From Anaerolineales bacterium (GTDB lineage Bacteria; Chloroflexota; Anaerolineae; Anaerolineales; E44-bin32), in contig JAHFAU010000012.1 in the NCBI GenBank assembly GCA_023250385.1, positions 16,232 through 22,454 on the forward strand: a stretch of DNA of 6,223 nucleotides, read 5' to 3'. Position numbers and translations under genes: made by a program. Position 1 is the first letter of the stretch; each line of letters starts with the position of its first letter. Shown here one piece after another: positions 1 to 6,009 of the stretch. A model generated the notes under the pieces. It saw nothing but the letters and a program-made list of their open reading frames with translations, made no database searches and was not told the origin of the DNA.

Positions 1-2
1 GG

Positions 3-25
3 AGCGGGCTATCGGAGGACCCGCT
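3..25 (-). terminator. Possible hairpin at the 3' end of smpB
   Basis: AGCGGG (3-8) and CCCGCT (20-25) are perfect 6-bp inverted repeats separated by 11 nt. They span the last codons and the stop of smpB on the minus strand. A stem of this composition could contribute to termination, but the window ends 3 bp beyond it, so a following U-tract cannot be judged. Confidence 0.2.
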
Positions 26-479
26 TCCCGCGCAAGGCTCGCTCGACTTCGCGTTGGGCGTCCCGATCGGCCAGCTCGTGACGCTTGTCGAATTTCCGCT
101 TGCCACGTGCCAGAGCAAGCTCCAGCTTTGCTAACCCACGGGTCAAATACATCTGAGTAGGGACCACGGTGTACCCGCCGCGCTGGACTCCGCCCGCCAG
201 CTCGGCCAACTCTCTCCGATGCAGCAGAAGCTTCCTCGGCCGCCGAGGCTCATGGTTCATCCGGCTGGCTGGTCCATAGGCGGCAATATGCGCGTTCAAC
301 AGCCAGGCCTCGCCGGCCTCGATCCGCACGTACGCCTCTTGCAGGCTGACCTGGCCGGCCCGGAGCGCCTTGATCTCCGTGCCGCGGAGGACGATCCCGG
401 CCTCAAAGCGCTCTTCCAGGATGTAATCCCGGCCCGCCTTTCGATTTCGGCCTACGACCTGCTTTCCAGCTCTAATCAT
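9..479 (-). CDS. smpB: SsrA-binding protein SmpB
   Basis: SmpB binds the tRNA-like part of tmRNA and brings it to stalled ribosomes for trans-translation, acting in the cytoplasm. The 156-residue product matches the usual family length (about 150-160). Typical segments are NRKAGRDY (residues 12-19), the core GTEIKALRAG (33-42), NHEPRRPRKLLLHR (75-88) and GKRKFDKR (126-133). A basic C-terminal tail follows (134-156), which in the family enters the decoding centre. I chose the ATG at 479 because homologues begin about ten residues before the NRKA segment. The frame is open upstream as far as a GTG at 707, but those 76 extra residues do not resemble SmpB and would overlap the divergent gene. The start has only a weak Shine-Dalgarno sequence. 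The gene is divergent from the HD-GYP regulator. The tmRNA gene itself is not in this window. Confidence 0.95.
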   Translation of the reverse strand: MIRAGKQVVGRNRKAGRDYILEERFEAGIVLRGTEIKALRAGQVSLQEAYVRIEAGEAWLLNAHIAAYGPASRMNHEPRRPRKLLLHRRELAELAGGVQRGGYTVVPTQMYLTRGLAKLELALARGKRKFDKRHELADRDAQREVERALRGKRVLR

Positions 480-541
480 CCCGACAACCCCGTAGTTGGC
501 ACGCCAGCCGCCCGCAATCCAGCTATTGCCCGTCCACCCAG

Positions 542-547
542 AGTATA
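542..547 (-). promoter_or_regulatory. Possible -10 element for smpB
   Basis: On the minus strand this reads TATACT, five of six matches to TATAAT. It would start transcription about 55 nt upstream of the smpB ATG. I see no convincing -35 hexamer at 16-18 bp spacing, so this is only a candidate. Confidence 0.25.
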
Positions 548-582
548 CCGGCCAGGGGCGGGCCGGGTTGACCGCGGTAACC

Positions 583-611
583 TTGCGCGATCCTTGACAC
601 CCGCCAATAAT
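583..611 (+). promoter_or_regulatory. Candidate sigma70-like promoter of the REC/HD-GYP gene
   Basis: TTGCGC (583-588) and AATAAT (606-611) are separated by 17 bp, with 4/6 and 5/6 matches to the consensus. The predicted start near 618 would give a leader of about 59 nt. A better-looking TTGACA at 594-599 has no -10 at a proper distance. The 197-bp gap between the divergent genes holds nothing else I can support. Confidence 0.35.
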
Positions 612-676
612 CAAAGGGCGCGGCCGGAGAGCGCCTCCCAGACTCCTGCAGTCGTATCTCCGAGGGGAATGCCCTA

Positions 677-1681
677 ATGAACGATACAGATGCCAATGGC
701 TCCACACTGCTGATTGTCGAGGACGACCCTGCGATGCTGGTTGCTTTCCGGGACATCCTGGAAGGCTCGGGCTACGTCGTCACGACCGCCGCGAACGGGA
801 AGGACGCCTTGCGGCTGTTGCAGGAAGTCAAGCCGGCCCTCATCTTGTCGGATATCGCAATGCCCGGCATGGACGGCATCGAGTTGTATAAGGCAATTCG
901 CCAGCGCCCAGAGGGCGCGGCGGTTCCATTTATCTTCGTGACCGCCCGCGGCACCCGAGAAGACATCTTTGCCGCCAAGGCGCTCGGGGTGGATGACTAC
1001 ATCACCAAGCCAGCCACTCGGACTGAGCTGCTGACTGCGGTGCGGGCCCGACTCCAGCGAAGCGACGAGTTGCTGCTCTTGCAGCTCAAGGCGGTACTGC
1101 GGGCGATGGCAAACGCCATCGAAGCCCGGGCTGGCGTCTACACCCTGCGCCACGTCGAGGCGGTGAACGCGTATGCTCAGGCGATGGCGCTCGAACTGGG
1201 CTGGGATGAGTTCCAGCTCGAGGGGCTCGAGTTTGGGGCCATCCTTCATGATGTGGGCAAGATCGGGGTCCCCGAAAAGATCCTTTCGAAGGAGGGGCCG
1301 CTCGATGAAGATGAGTGGGCCGAGATGCGTATGCATCCAGTCTACGGTGCTCACATGATCGAAGGCAACCCATATCTGGATTCGGCTCTTCCGCTGGTAC
1401 TTCATCATCACGAGCGCTGGGATGGCAAAGGGTATCCGGATGGCCTGGTTGGCGAAGCGATTCCATTCGGCGCACGCCTGTTAGCCGTTGCCGATACCTT
1501 CCACGCCATGACCTCCGACCGCGCCTACCGTCCGGCGCTCGCCTCCGACAAAGCCTTTGAGGAAATCCTGTACCAGTCCGGCAAGCAGTTCGACCCGCAG
1601 ATGGTCGAGGCTTTTGAGCGCTGCTGGCATCGTGGCGACGTAGCCCGCATTCATAAGAGCGTCCAACCAGACTCGGGCTAG
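677..1681 (+). CDS. Response regulator with HD-GYP domain, predicted cyclic-di-GMP phosphodiesterase (RpfG-like)
   Basis: This 334-residue two-domain regulator should hydrolyse cyclic-di-GMP in the cytoplasm when phosphorylated by an unidentified histidine kinase. The N-terminal REC domain (about 10-125) has the acidic pocket E15/D16/D17, phospho-acceptor D59 in SDIAMPGMDG, T89 and K111. A short helical linker leads to an HD-GYP domain (about 140-320). That domain has H159, the HD pair H191-D192 followed by K195, H220-P221, then HHHERWDGKGYPDG (243-256) with the diagnostic GYP at 252-254, and D273 in VADTFHAMTSDR. All usual metal-ligand positions are present, so it looks catalytically intact. 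The ATG at 677 has a good Shine-Dalgarno sequence, GAGGGG (662-667), 9 nt upstream. It has no DNA-binding domain and appears monocistronic. No cognate kinase or GGDEF gene is visible here, so its pathway is unknown. Confidence 0.93.
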   Translation: MNDTDANGSTLLIVEDDPAMLVAFRDILEGSGYVVTTAANGKDALRLLQEVKPALILSDIAMPGMDGIELYKAIRQRPEGAAVPFIFVTARGTREDIFAAKALGVDDYITKPATRTELLTAVRARLQRSDELLLLQLKAVLRAMANAIEARAGVYTLRHVEAVNAYAQAMALELGWDEFQLEGLEFGAILHDVGKIGVPEKILSKEGPLDEDEWAEMRMHPVYGAHMIEGNPYLDSALPLVLHHHERWDGKGYPDGLVGEAIPFGARLLAVADTFHAMTSDRAYRPALASDKAFEEILYQSGKQFDPQMVEAFERCWHRGDVARIHKSVQPDSG

Positions 1682-1823
1682 CCTGCAATTCCGGGACTTA
1701 GCCAGGGCAGGGGGGCGGTCCGAAGCTCGTTTCTGATAGGCTGGCGGTGTCCAATTTCACCGGGCCGCAGCGCCATCCGAATCCCACTCGCTCCTACTCG
1801 CTAAAGAACGAAATGGGGGGTCC

Positions 1824-1852
1824 TTGACCACCAGACCCGACTAAGCTAAACT
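1824..1852 (+). promoter_or_regulatory. Sigma70-like promoter of the xer gene
   Basis: TTGACC (1824-1829) and TAAACT (1847-1852) lie exactly 17 bp apart. They match the -35 consensus at 5/6 and the -10 consensus at 4/6, including the important second A and final T. Transcription would begin near 1859 and leave an untranslated leader of about 186 nt before the xer ATG. The -10 box ends five base pairs before the 28-bp dif-like core, so the predicted start lies inside its left arm. It is the best promoter match in the gap. Confidence 0.5.
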
Positions 1853-1855
1853 TCA

Positions 1856-1887
1856 GTGCTTATGATAAGTATTATTATCGCAAGCAC
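1856..1887. other. dif: dif-like Xer recombination site
   Basis: Two 13-bp arms, 1856-1868 and 1875-1887, are inverted repeats matching at 11 of 13 positions around the 6-bp centre GTATTA (1869-1874). The 28-bp core has left arm GCTTATGATAA (1858-1868) and right arm TTATCGCAAGC (1875-1885). This is the 11+6+11 design of bacterial dif sites, with the inner ATAA / TTAT pair seen in the E. coli site. As recalled from memory, about 12-13 of 22 arm positions agree with E. coli dif, mostly the inner bases and a conserved AA. The tyrosine recombinase gene starts 157 bp downstream, which supports a pairing. Known dif sites serve chromosome dimer resolution with FtsK near the replication terminus. An alternative is the attachment site of an integrative element, but no cargo genes are seen. 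Confidence 0.65.
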
Positions 1888-1906
1888 ATATTGGCGCAGC
1901 TATGTG
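1885..1906. repeat. Small inverted repeat overlapping the dif-like right arm
   Basis: CACATA (1885-1890) and TATGTG (1901-1906) are perfect 6-bp inverted repeats with a 10-nt spacer. The first three bases, CAC, are shared with the outer end of the dif-like palindrome. In the xer leader RNA this stem and the dif stem could not form at the same time. Confidence 0.35.
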
Positions 1907-1950
1907 TGTTGATTTGGGTCTGCAACCCCCGCTTTTGGCACCCGCAACCT

Positions 1951-1977
1951 CTCTCCAGTCGTCTCGGAATTGGAGAG
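1951..1977 (+). repeat. Hairpin in the xer leader
   Basis: CTCTCCA (1951-1957) and TGGAGAG (1971-1977) form a perfect 7-bp stem with a 13-nt loop, in the predicted 5' untranslated leader of xer. No U-tract follows, so it is not an obvious intrinsic terminator. It could be an RNA structure, a protein-binding site or chance. Confidence 0.3.
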
Positions 1978-2044
1978 CCGCAAGCAACCCTCGAGGTTCA
2001 GTGCAATCGCCCAGCAGCGCGATCCGTTGTAGAGTCCCCCGAGC

Positions 2045-3043
2045 ATGACGGGCCCAACCCTCGAACCGACGTTTCAGGGCTACCTCACAGCTGTTCGGTT
2101 GGCTAGAAGCCCGAACACGGTGAGGACCTATGGGAATGCCGTCCAAGCGTTCCGGGCCTGCCTGGACGGCCTAGGAGTCGATCCCAGCTCTCAGCCGGCT
2201 CGGAGCGCCAGCGAGAATTGGATTGGCGACTTCGCAGCCCACCTACGCAACTACGCACCGGCCAGCGAACGCCTGTACTTGACCGCAATCTCCGGCTGGT
2301 ACGAGTATCTCTCCGCCGAGGGACTGGCGGAGCTCAATCTGCCTCGCTTGCGCTCCCTGATCCGCCGCCGGGCCCGCAAACCCGGTCAGCGCTTACCTCA
2401 ATTCCCGCGGGCGGCCATTGAGGCGATCTTGGCCGCCGCTACTGACATTCCCGGCCGCGCCGAGGACGAGGCCGGACGGCTGCGGGCATTGCGAGATCGG
2501 GCGCTGCTGTTCACCTTGGCAGACACCGGTCTGCGGGTGCACGAGGCGGTCGGGCTGCGGCGCGGGGATCTGGATTGGAACGAAGGCCGGGCGGTCATGA
2601 TCGGGAAAGGAGATCGGGAAGCCGTGGTCCGCTTCTCGAACCGGTCGCTGCGTTTTCTACGCGCTTACCTCGAGGCTCGGGCAGGTCGGGACGGTTTGTC
2701 GGGCAAGCCGTTGAGTGCGCTGCCCCTGTTCGCTCGACACGATCTAGCGGCGGGGAAACGAGTGCTGCCGATATCGACCACCACTGCCCGCGCAATCGTC
2801 CACGGGCGCGCCCGCCAGACCTTAGGGGACCGCACGCAGGCGGAGATTACCCCCCATTCGTTCCGTCACTTTTTTGTCACGACCGTGCTGAGGGGTTCCG
2901 GTGGAAACTTGAAGCTCGCCCAGGAACTCGCCCGCCATCGCAGCATCGCTGTCACCCAGCGCTATGCCCACCTCTCGGACGACGAGCTCGATCGGGGATA
3001 CCATGAGATCTTCGAATCCAGCACAGCGGCCGGCAAGGACTGA
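2045..3043 (+). CDS. xer: Tyrosine recombinase, XerC/XerD type
   Basis: This protein cuts and rejoins DNA strands through a 3'-phosphotyrosine intermediate, most likely to resolve chromosome dimers at the dif-like site upstream of it. An N-terminal SAM-like core-binding domain (about 5-95) includes SPNTVRTYGNAVQAF. The catalytic domain (about 115-315) has every expected residue: R164 in TGLRVHEAVGLR, K188 in GKGDREAVV, H271 and R274 in HSFRH, H298 in ELARHRS and the nucleophile Y307 in TQRYAHL. At 332 residues it is longer than typical XerC/XerD (about 300), with apparent extra segments near 133-147 and 211-240. The ATG at 2045 is the only reasonable start because an in-frame TAG lies at 2030-2032; the Shine-Dalgarno sequence is poor. 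Only one xer gene is visible, so it may act alone or have a partner elsewhere. An integrase of a mobile element is less likely given the chromosomal neighbours. Confidence 0.9.
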   Translation: MTGPTLEPTFQGYLTAVRLARSPNTVRTYGNAVQAFRACLDGLGVDPSSQPARSASENWIGDFAAHLRNYAPASERLYLTAISGWYEYLSAEGLAELNLPRLRSLIRRRARKPGQRLPQFPRAAIEAILAAATDIPGRAEDEAGRLRALRDRALLFTLADTGLRVHEAVGLRRGDLDWNEGRAVMIGKGDREAVVRFSNRSLRFLRAYLEARAGRDGLSGKPLSALPLFARHDLAAGKRVLPISTTTARAIVHGRARQTLGDRTQAEITPHSFRHFFVTTVLRGSGGNLKLAQELARHRSIAVTQRYAHLSDDELDRGYHEIFESSTAAGKD

Positions 3044-3072
3044 GGACGCGCCGTCGTGACTCGGTCCGGGGA

Positions 3073-6009
3073 CTAGTGTCGTAACGTCTCGGCCAATATC
3101 ATTAGCGGATGAGAGGCTTCGGCTCCGGTACCGTCTCGAATCTGGGCTCGGCATGACATGCCGGGGGCGACGATCCGAACGGCCGGAAACTCGCCAGTTT
3201 CGCTCCGAATCCGGGGGAAGAGTTTCAGCTCACCAATCTGCATCGACAGGGCGTAGTGTTCGACCTCGTACCCAAACGAGCCTGCCATCCCGCAGCAACC
3301 CGAAGGAATCTCCTCGACTTCTGATCGGATGGCGCGCAGCATCGCAAGCGCCGGGCCACTCCCTACCAGCGCCTTCGAGTGACAATGGTTATGCAACAGG
3401 ACTCTGCCTGGCCCGGGAGTCAGATTGAGGCCCGCCAGCCGGCTGCTCCCGGCCTCGGTGGGCTCGGTAAGGAACTCCTCAATCAGCCTTGCCGCGGCCG
3501 CAATCGCGATTGCATTACCATCGTCCGGGAGTAGGTCTAGATACTCGTCCCGCAGCATGAGCAAGCACGAAGGCTCCAGCCCAACGATGGGAATGCCTTG
3601 TCTGGCGTAGGCTGCCAGGGCTCGAATGTTGCCTTTGGCGCACTCTGTAGCCCGCCCCAGCAGGCCCTTTGAGATCATGGTCCGACCACAGCAACCCTGA
3701 CCAACCGCACGCAGCACTTGGCACCCTACCGCTTCCAGCACCGCGACCGCCGCATGCCCGAGCTCGGGGTAGTTCAGCTCGGTGAAGGTGTCGACGAACA
3801 AGACCACCGGGTCGGCGTGAGTCCGCTGGCTGGCCCGCTCGAACTGGCTTGAAAAGGTCCGCCGGGCAACCGGCGGCAGCACGCGCTGCCGAGAAACACC
3901 GAGGCCTGTCTCCATCGCCCAGCGAAATGGTCTGGACCGAGCCACTGGGTTCGCCAACGGGGCGATCGGTCTCACCCACCCCATGAATCTCGCAATCTCC
4001 CCGAACAGCCTGCTGCGCAGGGGGGTACCATGCGCTTGCTGATACCAGTACAAGACTTCGGCCTTCATGCGAGCCATGTCAACTTCAGTGGGACATTCCG
4101 ACTTGCACCCTTTGCACTCGAGGCAGAGGTCCAGGATTTCATAGAGCTCGTCGCTGGTCAGGGCATCCTTCGGCAGGCCTCCCGAGATCACCGCTCGGAG
4201 GGCGTTTGCCCGCCCCCGGGTTGAGTGCATTTCCATCCGGGTCGCCTGAAACGAAGGGCACATCACACCGTCAGCCTTGCGGCAGATTCCGACTCCGGTA
4301 CAGGCCTCGACCGCCTTGGCGAAGCCGCCCTCTTTCCGGAAAGCGAAAAATGTCGCAGGCGCACTGGTTTGGTACTCCGGGCCGAAGCGAAGCTGCGAGT
4401 CCAGCCCGGAGCTTCGAGCGGGATCGGGCACCACCTTTCCAGGATTGAGGATCCCTTTGGGATCAAATGCCTGCTTGAGTTCACGGAATGCGGCGAGCAG
4501 TTCGGGCCCAAAGAGCCGCTCATTGAATTCGGTATGGGAGAGCCCATCCCCATGTTCCCCTGAAATCGCCCCTCGCATCGAGATGGTTAGGTCCACCACC
4601 GCCTCGGCGATCGCCCGCATCCGGCGGATGGCCTCCTCGGACTTGAGGTTGATGAGCGGCCTCAAGTGCAGGCAGCCGGCGGAAGCGTGGGCATACCATT
4701 CTCCGTACGTGCCGTTGGCCGCCAGGATCCGATCCACCTCCCGGACATAGGCGCCTAACTGCCCCACCGGCACCGCCACGTCTTCCATAAAGGTGATCGG
4801 CTTGGCTTCCCCGGGGACCGACATCAGCAATCCGAGCCCGGCCTTGCGGACCGCCCACAGGTCGGCTTGCTCCTCAGAGCCGCTCAGCAGCCGGCCGCGG
4901 CCGGCCAAAGGCTGCGCCCTGGTCACCGCTTCCCCGAGATCGTTGCCGGTGTATTCGATGACCAAGAGCGCCGCCGGATCACCGTTTACGAAACTGAGCT
5001 TGCGGGAATAGGCCGGAACGGCCCGGGCGCGCTGGATCAGGGTCCGCGGAATCAGTTCGACTGCGGCCGGTTCGGTCTCCAGGACGGCGGGAGTGAAATC
5101 ACACGCCTCTGCAACCCCGGCGAAGCTCAGCACGACCAGCGCGGTCGAGGCCGGTCTGCGGACGAGGCGCAGTTGTGCCCGCCGAACGATTGCCAGAGTC
5201 CCCTCTGACCCGCAGACCAGCGGGGCGAGGTTGAGTTCATTCGCCGGTGGGTATGCTCCCGGATCCGCGTACCAGGCGGCTGGCCGGTCTGGTGTGAAGC
5301 CAGTAAGGTAGTTCAGGTTGTACCCGGAGGACCGGCGCCAGGTCCGCGGCCAACCCTCTTCGACCGACCGCGCAACACGGAGCCGCAGATCCAGCGCCCG
5401 GGCGTAGATCCGGCCTTCGAGGGAGTTGATCCGCGATTTGGCTCTGGCCTGCTCGAGACCGAGGTCTTCCAGTCGCGCCGGCGACCCGTCGGCCAGGATG
5501 ACGTCCAGCGCGACAACGTGATCTGCCGTCATCCCATACCGAATCGAGTGTGCCCCGGTCGCGTTCGTGCCGATCATCCCACCGATCGTTGCCCGATCGG
5601 CCGAGGCCGGATCGGGTCCGTAGGCCAGACCGTGCCGGGCCGCCGCAAGGTTGAGCGCGGTGCAGACAACTCCCGGCCCGACTTCCGCAAGTTGAGCGTC
5701 AGTATCGATCTGGTAAATCTGGGCCAGGTGTTGCGAACAATCGAGGATAAGCGCGGCTCCTAGTGCTGATCCGGAGAGGCTGGTCCCGCCGCCACGCGGG
5801 ATCACCGGAACTTCCAGATCCGCCGCCGCCTCGACGATCGCGTACAGGTCGTCCTCATTCCGCGGGATTACAACCCCAAGCGGCTGGATACTATGGTTGG
5901 ATGCGTCGGTTGAGTAGAGGGATCGGTAGTACGGGTCGAAGTGGATTTCCCCTGCCAGGCGCGATCTGAGCCTCCCACTCAGCTCTGCCAGGGCTTGGGG
6001 CTCAGCCAA
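3073..6009 (-). CDS. FAD-linked D-2-hydroxyacid dehydrogenase fused to Fe-S and CCG domains (YdiJ / D-2-hydroxyglutarate dehydrogenase-like)
   Basis: This 978-residue protein probably oxidises a D-2-hydroxyacid such as D-2-hydroxyglutarate or D-lactate and passes electrons through its own Fe-S clusters to a carrier or quinone. FAD-binding domain: PRGGGTSLSG (71-80), ATIGGMIGTNATGAHSIRYG (140-159), GSEGTLAIV (267-275). FAD-oxidase C-terminal domain: H441-x6-H448 and E485-H486 in GEHGDG match the metal-binding pattern of D-2-hydroxyglutarate dehydrogenases; LNPGKV closes it (521-526). Ferredoxin region: C570, C576, C584 (MCPS), then CLECKGCKSECP (629-640). Two CCG domains follow: CCG 773-775 with C815, and C876, CCG 905-907 with C953. 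No signal peptide or membrane segment is seen. The start is TTG at 6009, overlapping the hflX stop; an in-frame TAA at 6088-6090 and no ATG between leave no better choice. Length is near E. coli YdiJ (about 1,018). The substrate is inferred. Confidence 0.9.
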   Translation of the reverse strand: MAEPQALAELSGRLRSRLAGEIHFDPYYRSLYSTDASNHSIQPLGVVIPRNEDDLYAIVEAAADLEVPVIPRGGGTSLSGSALGAALILDCSQHLAQIYQIDTDAQLAEVGPGVVCTALNLAAARHGLAYGPDPASADRATIGGMIGTNATGAHSIRYGMTADHVVALDVILADGSPARLEDLGLEQARAKSRINSLEGRIYARALDLRLRVARSVEEGWPRTWRRSSGYNLNYLTGFTPDRPAAWYADPGAYPPANELNLAPLVCGSEGTLAIVRRAQLRLVRRPASTALVVLSFAGVAEACDFTPAVLETEPAAVELIPRTLIQRARAVPAYSRKLSFVNGDPAALLVIEYTGNDLGEAVTRAQPLAGRGRLLSGSEEQADLWAVRKAGLGLLMSVPGEAKPITFMEDVAVPVGQLGAYVREVDRILAANGTYGEWYAHASAGCLHLRPLINLKSEEAIRRMRAIAEAVVDLTISMRGAISGEHGDGLSHTEFNERLFGPELLAAFRELKQAFDPKGILNPGKVVPDPARSSGLDSQLRFGPEYQTSAPATFFAFRKEGGFAKAVEACTGVGICRKADGVMCPSFQATRMEMHSTRGRANALRAVISGGLPKDALTSDELYEILDLCLECKGCKSECPTEVDMARMKAEVLYWYQQAHGTPLRSRLFGEIARFMGWVRPIAPLANPVARSRPFRWAMETGLGVSRQRVLPPVARRTFSSQFERASQRTHADPVVLFVDTFTELNYPELGHAAVAVLEAVGCQVLRAVGQGCCGRTMISKGLLGRATECAKGNIRALAAYARQGIPIVGLEPSCLLMLRDEYLDLLPDDGNAIAIAAAARLIEEFLTEPTEAGSSRLAGLNLTPGPGRVLLHNHCHSKALVGSGPALAMLRAIRSEVEEIPSGCCGMAGSFGYEVEHYALSMQIGELKLFPRIRSETGEFPAVRIVAPGMSCRAQIRDGTGAEASHPLMILAETLRH

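Larger units (their letters stand above)
1682..2044. other. 363-bp non-coding region carrying the dif-like site and the xer promoter
   Basis: No ORF here is credible. The region contains, in order, a GGGCAGGG octamer (1705-1712), a sigma70-like promoter (1824-1852), a dif-like palindrome (1856-1887), an overlapping small inverted repeat (1885-1906) and a leader hairpin (1951-1977). I found no clear intrinsic terminator after the HD-GYP gene and no tRNA or tmRNA. The part around 1840-1910 is clearly more AT-rich than the flanks. Confidence 0.7.

Noticed and set aside
594..599. TTGACA as the -35 of the HD-GYP promoter
   Set aside because: No -10-like hexamer lies 16-18 bp downstream (the sequence there is GGGCGC-like). 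The 583/606 pair fits better.
480..707. In-frame extension of smpB to a GTG at 707 (76 extra residues)
   Set aside because: The extension does not resemble SmpB N-termini and would overlap the start of the divergent HD-GYP gene. The ATG at 479 gives the normal family length.
674..1411. Long minus-strand open frame (245 codons) opposite the HD-GYP gene
   Set aside because: It lies antisense to a gene with full catalytic motifs, and its translation shows no recognisable domain. It is a typical GC-rich shadow frame.
1682..2044. Possible tRNA or tmRNA gene as an integration target
   Set aside because: A TTCGAATCC-like string near 1775-1785 drew attention, but no acceptor stem, anticodon arm or tmRNA end sequence can be built around it.
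1891..2106. Plus-strand open frame (71 codons) upstream of and into xer
   Set aside because: It has no ribosome binding site or recognisable motif, its composition looks random, and it runs out of frame into xer.
1853..2146. Minus-strand open frame (97 codons) across the dif-like region and the start of xer
   Set aside because: It has no recognisable protein features, overlaps xer and would run through the palindrome.
1856..3043. Integrase and attachment site of a mobile element
   Set aside because: No excisionase, cargo, second att copy or compositional break is visible, and the neighbours are chromosomal genes. A dif/Xer pair explains the data better, although a boundary outside the window cannot be excluded.
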